DNA of 60,945 nucleotides from an uncultured Acholeplasmatales bacterium (GCA_927433595.1 CAKMJY010000024.1:1-60945); one strand, 5' to 3'; shown: positions 34,121 through 43,896, numbered from the stretch's first letter. The notes: generated from the sequence alone by a model not told the origin. Numbers and translations are program-made.

Positions 34121-35238
34121 TTGTGTTTACGTTTTTCATCGTACATGAGTTGATCGATGTGATTAATAAAATGTTCGAAATTATGATAATCATCACTGAA
34201 TAAATCATAGCCAACCGATGTAACAATATCAAATGGATAGGATTTGGTTTTATTAAATTCGACCAGCTGAGCTTTGATATCTGCTACTTTGTCTTTTAAG
34301 ATATCCTTTGAATCTGTATGAATGACACCAATGAACTCATCGCCACCTAAGCGCGATATGATGCTTTTATGTCCGAGTGTATTTTTGGTGACTTCCACCA
34401 CTTTTTTGAGTGCCTTATCACCATATTGGTGACCGTGCTCATCGTTGATATCTTTTAAGTTGTCTAAATCAATATAAAGTGCACCACATGGTTCATGATC
34501 ACCGGTTGTGATTTTTTGATTAACATATTGAAAGAACGATTCTCTGGTCCATGCCCCAGTCAAGAAATCATGGTGAATGATGCGCTGTTGTAAGAATAAA
34601 TAGAGCAGTATTAAAGCGAATGCCACACTTGGCCATATGAATAGTGTCCCATAAAAAGTAGCTTGAATGACACCACCTAACATGGGTATGGAGGTTGCAA
34701 TCAACAGTAAAATTAAGTCTTCTCTGACAATGCCTTTTCTGTTATTAAAAATCATACCAGCCGCAATAATCATATAGTAGTATGTAAATATCGTACTCAC
34801 TAAGAAGAAATCGCCGCGTTGATATATGGCATTTTCATCAATGTAGAACACCCAATCCGTAAATGGGGTTAACAGTACAATCGTTACGTTAAAAATTTGT
34901 GGGACAATGATGAAATACTTATACCCTTTAATCGTTTTTGCACGAGGTATTAACATTTTTCTAAGTAACTGCATCCAGTATAACGATAATATCGGTCCAC
35001 CTAGAAATAAGGCCATTGACATTAAGACACGTAATTGGATGATGAGTGGATCTGCGTTTCGGTCAAAAATCACCGTTAATGCTTCAAAAATGAGTTGGAA
35101 GATAATGATTAAAGCCGTGATTAAATAAGCTCTTGATAGCTTATCTTTAATATCTAGTCTGTAAAACGCAACAACCGATACTAGAAACAATAAAAAGGCT
35201 GCAGCAAAATTGATGTCAACCTGATGAAATATGCTCAA
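34111..35238 (-). CDS. Membrane diguanylate cyclase (intact GGDEF)
   Basis: 375 residues. Six to seven membrane helices (about residues 8-205) form a sensor-like region, followed by a GGDEF domain (HDFLTGAWTRESFF, IDLDNLKDINDEHGHQYGD, SRLGGDEFIGVIH). The active-site motif is intact. The product-inhibition RxxD site is missing (GHKS at that position), so the enzyme may not be feedback-limited. It is the only intact GGDEF motif in the window and is probably a c-di-GMP source for the exopolysaccharide genes just upstream and the riboswitch operon at 1-7.6 kb (inference). Confidence 0.93.
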   Translation of the reverse strand: MSIFHQVDINFAAAFLLFLVSVVAFYRLDIKDKLSRAYLITALIIIFQLIFEALTVIFDRNADPLIIQLRVLMSMALFLGGPILSLYWMQLLRKMLIPRAKTIKGYKYFIIVPQIFNVTIVLLTPFTDWVFYIDENAIYQRGDFFLVSTIFTYYYMIIAAGMIFNNRKGIVREDLILLLIATSIPMLGGVIQATFYGTLFIWPSVAFALILLYLFLQQRIIHHDFLTGAWTRESFFQYVNQKITTGDHEPCGALYIDLDNLKDINDEHGHQYGDKALKKVVEVTKNTLGHKSIISRLGGDEFIGVIHTDSKDILKDKVADIKAQLVEFNKTKSYPFDIVTSVGYDLFSDDYHNFEHFINHIDQLMYDEKRKHKGA

Positions 35239-35272
35239 TCTCCCACCTCCTATTTATAATAATTATATCATA

Positions 35273-35740
35273 TTATAATTTGCATTGTGTGTGCTTGATT
35301 TCTCTTCTTAACCAAAAATAACCTAACATTAATAGTAACACAGATGCTAGCTTGTAAGGCAAACCTGCTAGAGGTAAAACGGCAACTGAGAATGTAATCC
35401 CGATGACAGCGAAAAACGCAATCACACAAGATGTACAACCATATGTTAATATGCCAAATAAGACTGAAAACATCGTCATGAAGGTACCTTTACCTTCTTT
35501 TTTGGTCAAATCGACCATGGCACTGGATAAGTTAAACATGTGTGCTGAAAATAGACTCATCCCAATGTTAATGACTATATTGATGATGACCAAATATAAC
35601 CCGTAATCCTCAATCATCTTCGAATAACCACCATTGAGTGAATCTAAGATGAAATAAATGAATAAGAATACCGCTGAGTAAAGCAAGAATAATAAGATGT
35701 ATTTTTTCTCTTTTTGTTTTTGATAAACCAAATCTAGCAT
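35273..35740 (-). CDS. Membrane protein with GCTSC motif, unknown function
   Basis: 155 residues with about five membrane helices and the membrane-embedded pair FGILTYGCTSCVIAFF; a third Cys is near the C-terminus. The Cys pair could be redox or metal binding, as in some small thiol-transfer membrane proteins, but no family is recognised. It lies between the cyclase and the glycosyltransferase genes in the same direction. Confidence 0.65.
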   Translation of the reverse strand: MLDLVYQKQKEKKYILLFLLYSAVFLFIYFILDSLNGGYSKMIEDYGLYLVIINIVINIGMSLFSAHMFNLSSAMVDLTKKEGKGTFMTMFSVLFGILTYGCTSCVIAFFAVIGITFSVAVLPLAGLPYKLASVLLLMLGYFWLRREIKHTQCKL

Positions 35741-35841
35741 AAAAGCCTCCTAAATTGATGTATGAACACATATGATGTGTATCTATATTATACCAACGAA
35801 AGGATCTATTAATGGTAGATATGCAACAAAGCGTAAGAAAA

Positions 35842-35871
35842 AAGTAACCCAATTAGACGTCTGGATTACTT
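35842..35871 (-). terminator. Terminator after the glycosyltransferase gene
   Basis: AAGTAATCC / GGGTTACTT stem followed by U residues on the minus strand; overlaps the 3' end of the gene. Confidence 0.6.
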
Positions 35872-38694
35872 CTTTTGAAAACCTGTTCTGTTTTGTGATC
35901 CCCAATGACCACTTTCTTTTAGACTAGATATGGTTGCTTTAATTCGGTGCAAACTCATCAATTGTCTAAAACCAAAGTTTTCGGCAATCGCAATCATAAT
36001 CATGATCAACGTATGCTTCATTGGATAAAAATCATTTCTTCTTTCTGAAATCCATAAACTAACAAGCGATATATAAATACCATACCCAATGGTTGCGTAG
36101 AATAACAAAATAACCAATTCAACATTTAGTATGCCCAAGATAAACCCAGCGATTAACGCCAAATAACCAATCAGTTCTAAGAATGGGCCCATCATTTCAA
36201 AGATGAAGAAATATGGAAACCCAATGAGACCTGGTTGTTTATACCTTGGGTTGAATAGTAACGATCGGTGGTAGCTTAGGATATCTAGCAACCCCCGTTG
36301 CCAACGGTTTCTTTGTTTCAATAAAGATGTCATATCAGACGGTAATTCTGTGTAACAGTTCGCATGATGGACATATTCAACACGGTAAGGCAACTTGTCT
36401 TTAATGGCTTTATACGTTAATCTAACGACCAACTCCATATCCTCACCAACGGTATCTTTCTTTAAATCACCACTGATGGTTAGATACCCACCTGTGTCGA
36501 TCAAAGACTTACGGTTAAATAGGCCAAAAGCGCCAGAAACAATCAATAAACTATGTAGTTTGGACCAACCAATACGGCCGGTTGTAAAGGCTCTTAAGTA
36601 CTCCAATGTTTGAAAACGAACAATTGGGTTTTTACCCAATCCGCTTTGTTCAATCTTGCCTTTATCGACTATACAACCATTGACAGGGACAATATTACCA
36701 CCCAACGCAATGTGTGTTTTCGCATCATCCAGCGTCACACTCATCAGTTTAAGTAATGCATCTTCATCTAATAATGAATCTGCATCAATCCCACAGATGT
36801 AATCATTTTTAGCGACGTTTATGCCTAAATTCAAGGCATCTGCTTTTCCGCCATTTTGTTTATCAATGACAATTAAGTTCGGTATTTGTTTAGACACATA
36901 AACGCTTCTAAGCGGTTTTGTCTTCAGTGGCAATTGAAAAAACGGGTGCTTGCGTTCTAGTTCAAAGTGTTTGACTAAAACACCAATGGTATCATCTTTT
37001 GAGCCATCATTGACGACAATGACTTCATATTTAGGATATTTTAAGTTTAGGAGTGAGGTCACACTTTCAATGATGCTTTTCTCTTCATTGTAAGCTGGTG
37101 CGATGATGGAAATACTTGGTAATAAATCATGTTCAAATAATAAGGTCTGTTTTTTGATAGACCACATTTGATCACGTTCATTCGCACCTTTAAGTGAAAA
37201 CAACAATAAAATCAGATAAATCGAGTTTACTGCGATGAAGTAAACCGATAAATACGTATTCAGTGAAATCAAGAATGGCGTTAATAAAGGTTCATTTGAG
37301 AAAATCAAGTCGAGGTTTAAAAAGAAAAATAGAATTGGCATAAACGTAATCGCAACGACAATCCAGAAGACTGTCCAAATGACTTTGGTTAGCTCAACCG
37401 GTGCTTTTTCTCTAACAGAGGTTGGTAGTGGTTTTTGAATTAACCCTAACTTGTTTAGAATGCGTTGATTTAAGTAAATCGAAAATTCATCGAGTAGAAA
37501 CTTATCTTGTGTCGCATACTTCTTAATGATATTGAGCATGATTTTTTCGACTTCTTTGTCTTTATTGATGTTCATAAAGTCGATGAAATCTTCTACGATA
37601 TGTAGTTTCAATAGGTCTTCGATGATTTCGGTAATATAAGGATAACTATCCGATTTTAGTTTTAACATTAAGTAGTCAATGTGGTGAGATAACACCCTAG
37701 AAATCGCCAATCTTTGATGTTCTGTTTTGGATTTCGGATAGTAGTTCAGTAAGTAAATCAACAATGTTTTTGAATCGAATACAATTCTGGATAATGCGTT
37801 CGCACGGTCCAAATCTAAGAGTGTCCCATCCATGGCATTCAAATGGTAATCAACCATTTCTTGTGTGACTTTAATAGCGGATGCACGAATCGCTACTTTT
37901 CTGACCTCTAGGTCTTCATGTTCCAAAAAATGATCCGTAATAAGGTCTTCAGGATACATTAAGGATAGTGCATATAATGCTTCTTTTTTGATATCTTTAT
38001 GTTCATTAGCTTGTTCAAACTTATCGAAGGCATATTGTCTTAAATTCGCATCGAAGACATTGCTTGCTAGATAAAGTAAAAACTTTTTGATGCGAATGCG
38101 TTCATCTGTAAAATATTTACTGATAAAGGGTCTGATGACGTCATAATTGTTCTTAAATATCGCATATACCCATCTTGGATAGGATAAATCTGAGTGACTC
38201 AAACTATTCATGGCTAAATCAAATATCCGCTCATTGATGTGCGCCTTTAAAGCATATAAAATGAAAAAACGAACCGAATCATTTCGCTCTTTCTCAAGTC
38301 GTTTCTCAAATAAGCTTTTCACATCTTTTAAGTCTAGTGACTGTAAGTAAAACACTGCTAGTTTACGCTTATATTTGGATAGACTATTTAAATTTCTATA
38401 TTGTTTTTTACAAAATCTGGTTTTTGAAATATCTTCAGTGATCTTTTTTCTAACCGCTGGTTCAATCGATACTTGTGTTTCTATATCGATGAATGCATTG
38501 AAGAAAAACTTGGCTGATACTGGTCTTTTAATGGGCTCGTTGTCAAAGTATCTTTTAAATAAATAGTCTCTTGCGAGCCCTTGACGGATGCTATTTTTTC
38601 GGTTAATACGCTTTTGAAGTAAGATGAGTATGAGTAAGAATATGGTGATGCCAACAAATACACCAATGGCCATAAAGATGATGTCTTTATTCAT
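35866..38694 (-). CDS. HEAT-repeat processive glycosyltransferase (GT2)
   Basis: 942 residues. One N-terminal helix (about 5-27), a soluble HEAT-like helical region (about 90-410), two membrane helices, then a GT2 catalytic domain: ISIIAPAYNEEKSI, VIVVNDGSKDDT, GGKADALNLG, GIDADSLLDED (DxD), GEDMELVVRL and QRNRWQRGLLD, the Q-x-x-R-W motif of processive synthases such as BcsA, HasA and PgaC. C-terminal membrane helices would form the polymer channel. No PilZ domain is visible. Its start overlaps the stop of the ODP/GGDEF/receiver gene by ATGA, so the two are coupled and the upstream protein is the likely regulator (inference). Confidence 0.88.
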   Translation of the reverse strand: MNKDIIFMAIGVFVGITIFLLILILLQKRINRKNSIRQGLARDYLFKRYFDNEPIKRPVSAKFFFNAFIDIETQVSIEPAVRKKITEDISKTRFCKKQYRNLNSLSKYKRKLAVFYLQSLDLKDVKSLFEKRLEKERNDSVRFFILYALKAHINERIFDLAMNSLSHSDLSYPRWVYAIFKNNYDVIRPFISKYFTDERIRIKKFLLYLASNVFDANLRQYAFDKFEQANEHKDIKKEALYALSLMYPEDLITDHFLEHEDLEVRKVAIRASAIKVTQEMVDYHLNAMDGTLLDLDRANALSRIVFDSKTLLIYLLNYYPKSKTEHQRLAISRVLSHHIDYLMLKLKSDSYPYITEIIEDLLKLHIVEDFIDFMNINKDKEVEKIMLNIIKKYATQDKFLLDEFSIYLNQRILNKLGLIQKPLPTSVREKAPVELTKVIWTVFWIVVAITFMPILFFFLNLDLIFSNEPLLTPFLISLNTYLSVYFIAVNSIYLILLLFSLKGANERDQMWSIKKQTLLFEHDLLPSISIIAPAYNEEKSIIESVTSLLNLKYPKYEVIVVNDGSKDDTIGVLVKHFELERKHPFFQLPLKTKPLRSVYVSKQIPNLIVIDKQNGGKADALNLGINVAKNDYICGIDADSLLDEDALLKLMSVTLDDAKTHIALGGNIVPVNGCIVDKGKIEQSGLGKNPIVRFQTLEYLRAFTTGRIGWSKLHSLLIVSGAFGLFNRKSLIDTGGYLTISGDLKKDTVGEDMELVVRLTYKAIKDKLPYRVEYVHHANCYTELPSDMTSLLKQRNRWQRGLLDILSYHRSLLFNPRYKQPGLIGFPYFFIFEMMGPFLELIGYLALIAGFILGILNVELVILLFYATIGYGIYISLVSLWISERRNDFYPMKHTLIMIMIAIAENFGFRQLMSLHRIKATISSLKESGHWGSQNRTGFQKK

Positions 38695-40700
38695 AGGTTA
38701 TTTCGCTTTTCACGCATACGTTTCACGTGGCCAATCAATTCTTCTGGAATGATTGGTTTTTCGATGATTAAATCGACATCCAAGACATTCCCACGTTTAA
38801 TATTCTCAAGTGTTTTGTTGTGCGATACCATGATAAATGGGATATTCGCATGTTCCTTACTCTCATTCAAGTGACGTTTTAACCCAAACCCATCCATTTT
38901 CGATAAGTTAATCTCTGAGATGATTAAATCGACAGGATAACTATCGACGATTGTAATCGCTTCTTCAACGGATGCGGCCATCTTCACCTCAAAGTGAATG
39001 CGGTTAAATATACGGTATAGCATATTTCTGTTGATGTCATCTTCATCGACTAATAAGATGATGCCTTCTGAGGCAACAGGTAAAATCGATTTTTGATCGA
39101 CAATTTCGCCATTACCGATTTGTCTAGCAAAGCGGATACGTTTATCTAACAATGTGAAGATTTGTTTGATTTTCTCATTGGTCGTTAGAACTGGACTCAC
39201 TTCATCTAGTGTGACAATCGATAAGCTTGCAGTGACTTTCTCAATGAACAAAATGGAGTCTCTAATGGCATTTCTAACCTTTAAAGCAACCTCATTGATT
39301 GTTTTTGGTGAGACCATTTGGATATAAAGGATGATACCAGGGCCGCTTTGTTTAAAAAGCGTCGCTTCTTCTGGTATGACTTGAGTGGTTTGATAAGCTA
39401 AATTTCTAATTGCTTCATCCCCAGTTTCCTTACCATATCGTTTATTCAGTTCGTTGATTTGGTCTAATTGGATTAAGATGTAACCAGTGGTTTTATGTTC
39501 TGGCATTGGGGTAGTTAAATCTTTTTTAAGTAGTTCTCTAAAGAATTGTTCATTATATAGTTTTGTGATAGGGCATCTTAAAATCGCGTCTTTGGTTTCT
39601 TCAACTTGATTGGAGAGTTTCTCAACGCTTTCTTCTAATTCCTTATTTACTTTTTGAAGTTGTTCATTGGATTTTGTAATCTCCACCATTTTTGACATGT
39701 AAACCGTTGGCAATTCTAACCCAAAGCTGTTGTTATATCGTTTAACGAGGGGTTCTAACATGGTCAACCATACTAAGCCTTTTTTCGCATAAATAAACTC
39801 AAAAAACGCATTCCATAATTTATAACCTGCTAAGCTGGTCGATTTTAGTTCGAGTGGTTTTTTAGACAAGATGAATTCTGACTTAGAAAATGTGTCATAA
39901 ATTTCATCTTGATCAATGTGTTTTTTCAAATGCGTAATCATATGATTGATGATTTCGATGTAGTTAAACTCTTTGGCAAATTCATCGTTATACTTAAACA
40001 CTTGATAGGTATTATAAAAATCCAAATGGTATTCATAATCAATCATTTGGTCGATGTCTTTTAAAATCATGGTACCAAAAGCAGGTAAAATGGTCTTGAT
40101 TTGATGTTGTCTGATGCGTTTTAATGGGTCTTTAATGTATTCACTGGATGGCATATTGGCTTTATGATAAGCAAACACCAAGTTTTTTAAGTCTGTATCT
40201 TTACTATCTGGTTGATAATAACTTGAAAATAGGGTTGATGAACACAGTGCATTTAAGTTAGCCTCATAGCTCATGAACATGAGCGGAAAAGGTAAGAATT
40301 GCATCGGTAAAAAAGTGAACTTGAAGTCGTTTAAGAATAAACTATATTCGAGTCCTTCAATGGTTTCAATGTCTTTAGATATGTCATTTTTAAGCAGTTG
40401 TTCTTTGATGGGTTGAGTGGTTATAATCTGCCCCTTAAATCCATCGACATTCAATCGTCTCATCGTATTGAGTAAGGATAAAGACGGTAATTGAATGATT
40501 AAGTGTGTAATTTCGCTGATCTCACAATAAGTATTAATTTGTTCTTCAAACAGCATAAATTGATCAACCGGTGGTAGATCGATTAAGACTTTTAACGTGT
40601 TAGATGAAAACAAGTATAGATTTTGTGTCTCATGTTTTTGGATAAAGAAAGGTCCAATTGGTTTGAAATGGATTGATGTTTTGATTAAGTTATTGTCCAT
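38691..40700 (-). CDS. ODP-like / degenerate GGDEF / receiver fusion protein
   Basis: 669 residues in three parts. The first 250 follow the metallo-beta-lactamase-type ODP/FprA layout (THLIIQLPSLSLLN, LPFPLMFMSYEANLNALCSSTLFSSYYQ, IKTILPAFG), but the HxExDH iron ligands are gone. A coiled coil leads into a GGDEF-fold domain (ITKLYNEQFF, GYILIQLDQINELNKRYGKETGDE) whose signature reads SGPGI. A C-terminal receiver (ILLVDEDD to IIEKPI) has Glu (about residue 596) at the phosphoacceptor Asp, while Lys in EKP is kept. It is probably a scaffold or c-di-GMP effector locked in one state. The ATG at 40700 lies ten bases after AAGGGG. Confidence 0.75.
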   Translation of the reverse strand: MDNNLIKTSIHFKPIGPFFIQKHETQNLYLFSSNTLKVLIDLPPVDQFMLFEEQINTYCEISEITHLIIQLPSLSLLNTMRRLNVDGFKGQIITTQPIKEQLLKNDISKDIETIEGLEYSLFLNDFKFTFLPMQFLPFPLMFMSYEANLNALCSSTLFSSYYQPDSKDTDLKNLVFAYHKANMPSSEYIKDPLKRIRQHQIKTILPAFGTMILKDIDQMIDYEYHLDFYNTYQVFKYNDEFAKEFNYIEIINHMITHLKKHIDQDEIYDTFSKSEFILSKKPLELKSTSLAGYKLWNAFFEFIYAKKGLVWLTMLEPLVKRYNNSFGLELPTVYMSKMVEITKSNEQLQKVNKELEESVEKLSNQVEETKDAILRCPITKLYNEQFFRELLKKDLTTPMPEHKTTGYILIQLDQINELNKRYGKETGDEAIRNLAYQTTQVIPEEATLFKQSGPGIILYIQMVSPKTINEVALKVRNAIRDSILFIEKVTASLSIVTLDEVSPVLTTNEKIKQIFTLLDKRIRFARQIGNGEIVDQKSILPVASEGIILLVDEDDINRNMLYRIFNRIHFEVKMAASVEEAITIVDSYPVDLIISEINLSKMDGFGLKRHLNESKEHANIPFIMVSHNKTLENIKRGNVLDVDLIIEKPIIPEELIGHVKRMREKRNNL

Positions 40701-40810
40701 CTTACCCACGCCCCTTGCCGCACTATCTAAAGATATTTTACCATAATTAGTCTAAGTTATAGAAATATTATAATGAAGACTGTTATCTTTTAGCCAAGCG
40801 AATTACCGCT

Positions 40811-40847
40811 TTTGATAAAATTGATTATACTTGAATTTTTATCAAAT
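40811..40847. repeat. Inverted repeat upstream of the trpB leader
   Basis: TTTGATAAAATT and its near-complement AATTTTTATCAAA flank a short loop. It lies in the divergent gap between the fusion gene and the T-box; it may be an operator or terminator. Nothing else is seen in 40701-40875. Confidence 0.35.
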
Positions 40848-40880
40848 AGCCGTTTTTTGCACATTTTGTGAAAATATGTA

Positions 40881-40909
40881 TTGATTTATGAGATAAAAGC
40901 CTTTATAAT
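40881..40909 (+). promoter_or_regulatory. Promoter of the trpB T-box leader
   Basis: TTGATT (40881-40886), 17-base spacer, TATAAT (40904-40909), shortly before Stem I. Confidence 0.7.
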
Positions 40910-40919
40910 GGTTGTAAAT

Positions 40920-41180
40920 TCGATGATTGAGAATAGTAACTTATATACCTTAGTATCAAGCGAGTGCATGGTGGTGAAAGATGCATATACATAAGTTTAA
41001 GTGAATGGCCTCATGAGAAGCGGGGTGAACTAATAGTAGCCTAAGCCGTTACACCTACGTTATCGGGTGAAAAATATTAAAGTCTTAAGTGATGGCGTAT
41101 TTTGATAAGGAGAAACTTAGTTTCTTAAATTTGGGTGGTACCACGAGCAATTCGTCCCTACGGGTGAATGCTCTTTTTTT
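40920..41180 (+). promoter_or_regulatory. trpB leader: T-box riboswitch, apparent Trp specifier
   Basis: Stem I carries an AGCGAG block and distal GGTGGTGAAAG loop; on its 3' side GTGAATGGCCTC gives TGG as likely specifier codon, matching the downstream gene. The antiterminator block GGGTGGTACCACG is at 41133-41145. The competing terminator is GAGCAATTCGTCCC / CGGGTGAATGCTC (41145-41173) plus seven U residues. Uncharged tRNA-Trp would allow readthrough into trpB. Confidence 0.9.
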
Positions 41181-41225
41181 ATACCCAAAAACAAAATATT
41201 CTCTTGACTTTAGGAAAGGAATCCT

Positions 41226-42401
41226 ATGGAATTCGGGAGTTTTGGCGGTCAGTTCTTACCTGATCAGATTTTAAAGGCAGTAAAGAAAGTTGAAGAGGCA
41301 TACTTAAAGTACAAAGACGATGCAGACTTCAAACAAGCGTATTTAGACTATTTGAAAGATTATGTCGGTAGACCTTCTCTTTTATATGAAGCTAAACGCA
41401 CAAGTGGTTATTTTGGTGGGGCAAGATTATTCTTTAAACGAGAGGACTTAAACCACACAGGGGCTCACAAGATCAATAATGTCATTGGTCAAGCACTACT
41501 TGCGAAAAGAATGGGTATGAAAAAACTCATTGCAGAAACGGGTGCTGGTCAACACGGGGTTGCAACCGCAACGGTTGCTGCACTACTTGGTATGGAATGT
41601 GAGATTCACATGGGTTATGTGGATGTATTAAAACAAAGTTTAAATGTATATCGCATGGAAATGCTTGGTGCGAAAGTGGTTGCCGTACATGAAGGCTTAA
41701 AAACCCTAAAAGAGGCGGTTGATTCTGCACTTGTTGCATGGGCGAATGAACTAGACACCAGTTTTTATTTAATCGGGTCTGCAGTTGGTCCTCATCCATA
41801 TCCAACCATGGTTAGAGACTTCCAAAAAGTCATTGGCGAAGAAATAAAAACTCAGCTGAAAATAGCTGAGCAATGTTTACCTGATTATGTCATCGCCTGT
41901 GTTGGCGGTGGGTCAAACGCGATTGGGGCGTTCTATGATTTTATTAAGGATGAATCAGTTAAACTCATTGGTGTTGAAGCGGCTGGTTTAGGCTTAGAAA
42001 CCAAAAAACATGCAGCGACCATGACACTTGGTGAAGTTGGCGTCATTCATGGGATGAAAACATATGTGTTAAAAGATGAAGACGGCGAGATTTCTGAAGT
42101 ATATTCAATTTCTGCTGGCCTGGATTATCCTGGTGTTGGTCCTGAACATAGCCATTTAAAGGCAACCAATCGTGTGAGGTATGAAAGTATCACAGACCAA
42201 GAAGCGATTGATGCGTTTATGTTAACATCCAAACTAGAAGGCATCATACCTGCGATAGAATCAGCGCATGCACTTGCATATGCTTATAAACTCATACCGA
42301 CCTTACCAAAAGACCAAATCGTGGTGGTTAACTTATCAGGTAGAGGCGATAAAGACGTTAAGCAAGTCGCAAGATATTTAGGACATACTTTAGTCGATTG
42401 A
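41226..42401 (+). CDS. trpB: Tryptophan synthase beta chain, without trpA
   Basis: 391 residues. PLP-Lys in NHTGAHKINNVIGQAL, GAGQHG substrate loop, GGGSNAIG phosphate loop, VVVNLSGRGDKD end. It condenses indole with Ser to Trp. No trpA or other trp genes are adjacent, so it may salvage external indole, or trpA lies elsewhere. Controlled by the Trp T-box. AAAGGA precedes the ATG. Its last 12 bases overlap the convergent yaaA gene. Confidence 0.95.
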   Translation: MEFGSFGGQFLPDQILKAVKKVEEAYLKYKDDADFKQAYLDYLKDYVGRPSLLYEAKRTSGYFGGARLFFKREDLNHTGAHKINNVIGQALLAKRMGMKKLIAETGAGQHGVATATVAALLGMECEIHMGYVDVLKQSLNVYRMEMLGAKVVAVHEGLKTLKEAVDSALVAWANELDTSFYLIGSAVGPHPYPTMVRDFQKVIGEEIKTQLKIAEQCLPDYVIACVGGGSNAIGAFYDFIKDESVKLIGVEAAGLGLETKKHAATMTLGEVGVIHGMKTYVLKDEDGEISEVYSISAGLDYPGVGPEHSHLKATNRVRYESITDQEAIDAFMLTSKLEGIIPAIESAHALAYAYKLIPTLPKDQIVVVNLSGRGDKDVKQVARYLGHTLVD

Positions 42402-43097
42402 TCGCTTATATATCAATTGTTTCTCTTCTTTTTCTAATGTATACCCTAAAAATGTTTGTGGTAAGTCTTCGATTCGATCGATTTCATGTTTCGTCACATG
42501 ATTCAGTAAATGACCACGCATTTGCTTATTAAAGACACTGATCGATTTACATTGATTATCCTTGCAATCTAGGAAGGATACCTCATATACATCAAACCTA
42601 TTTTTATCTAATAAACTAGAGAACTCTTTCGAAGCTAAGCTGAGAATGGGTTCTTTTTCATATGGTCTAAAAAAAGCATTAACTGGCTCTTTCCAAAAGG
42701 ACTTTAAATCAAGGCTAATCGTAAAATCCAGTCTATAGGGTTTAATCCCATCAAATGGTTTTATGACGCCGTAAAAGGCATCTATGATAAAGGTCTTTTC
42801 ATTTAGATACTGTTGTTGTTTTAAAGACATACTTGGAAAATCTAGTGCCTTAAATGCCTCGCCTTTATAAAAAGACATCGCTTGATAGTTCAACTGTTCT
42901 TGAAAAGCATGATAATACTTAAAGGTATCGTCCGCTTTACTAAGTGGCAATTTAAATAACGATAAAAATGCTTTTTTAGGCAGCTTTTTTATTCGATTCA
43001 TTAACTGCATGGTTTCTTTTTTAAATTGATAGTTAGGCTCAGCCAATTGATTCGCGTTAAAATCAAATGTTTTGGCTGGTGCAAATAAAATAATCAT
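42390..43097 (-). CDS. yaaA: YaaA family (DUF328) peroxide-stress protein
   Basis: 235 residues: MIILFAPAKTFDF start, FKAFLSLFKLPLSK-like helix, LDFPSMSLKQQQYLNEKTFIIDAFYGVIKPFDGIKPYRLDF core. In E. coli YaaA limits free iron during peroxide stress by an unclear mechanism. The ATG at 43097 has GGTGAT upstream; the frame to 43142 is longer than the family N-terminus. Convergent, 12-base overlap with trpB. Confidence 0.87.
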   Translation of the reverse strand: MIILFAPAKTFDFNANQLAEPNYQFKKETMQLMNRIKKLPKKAFLSLFKLPLSKADDTFKYYHAFQEQLNYQAMSFYKGEAFKALDFPSMSLKQQQYLNEKTFIIDAFYGVIKPFDGIKPYRLDFTISLDLKSFWKEPVNAFFRPYEKEPILSLASKEFSSLLDKNRFDVYEVSFLDCKDNQCKSISVFNKQMRGHLLNHVTKHEIDRIEDLPQTFLGYTLEKEEKQLIYKRSID

Positions 43098-43152
43098 GAT
43101 ATCACCATAGAAGATTATACATAATAATCCTATTTCTATCAAATTTGACTGC

Positions 43153-43896
43153 TTATTTATCTAGAACTCTCTTTAAGAATAGTTGGGTTCTTGGGTTACT
43201 TGGATGATTAAAAATCACTTCAGGCTCATCCACTTCAATGATTTCCCCTTTATCCATGACGATGATTTTATCTGCAAATTCTCTGGCGAATGACATTTCA
43301 TGAGTAACCACAATCATGGTCATCCCCTTGGTCGCAAGTGATTTCATCACGTTTAGAACCTCACCAATCATTTCTGGGTCAAGTGCAGAGGTTGGTTCAT
43401 CAAATAAGATGGCTTTTGGGTCAACTGATAAAGCACGTGCAATCGCGATACGTTGTTTTTGTCCACCGGATAATTGATTTGGATAATTGTCTTTTTTATC
43501 TAAAAGACCTACTTGTTCTAGTAACAATAGAGATTTCTTAGTGGATTCAGTACTGTTTCTTTTCTTCACATGAATTTGCGCAAGGTTTAAGTTTTCCAAA
43601 ATGGTCAAATGTGGAAACAAATTAAAATTTTGAAAGACCATTCCAACACTTTCTCTGTGTTTCTGAATATCAAATGATTTAGATAATATGGAGATTTTTT
43701 CCATGAATATATCCCCACTGGTTGGTTTTTCCATTAAATTGATGGTTCTAAGCAAGGTTGATTTACCAGACCCAGATGGTCCAATGATGACACTCACTTT
43801 ACCCTCTTCAAAGTCAATCGAACAATCGTTTAATGCTAAGGTATTGTCATCAAATCGTTTGGATAGATGTTTTATTTCAATGATATTATTTGGCAT
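43153..43896 (-). CDS. Amino acid (probably arginine) ABC transporter, ATP-binding protein
   Basis: 247 residues. Walker [11 protein letters not shown]-loop [20 protein letters not shown], Walker [13 protein letters not shown], switch His in [10 protein letters not shown]. Polar amino acid type. Overlaps the permease by 11 nt. The Arg T-box and the downstream arginine deiminase suggest arginine as substrate. Confidence 0.93.
   Translation of the reverse strand: MPNNIIEIKHLSKRFDDNTLALNDCSIDFEEGKVSVIIGPSGSGKSTLLRTINLMEKPTSGDIFMEKISILSKSFDIQKHRESVGMVFQNFNLFPHLTILENLNLAQIHVKKRNSTESTKKSLLLLEQVGLLDKKDNYPNQLSGGQKQRIAIARALSVDPKAILFDEPTSALDPEMIGEVLNVMKSLATKGMTMIVVTHEMSFAREFADKIIVMDKGEIIEVDEPEVIFNHPSNPRTQLFLKRVLDK

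Noticed and set aside
41089-41274. 61-codon frame in the trpB leader
   Set aside because: It lies over the T-box antiterminator and terminator and has no protein-like features.
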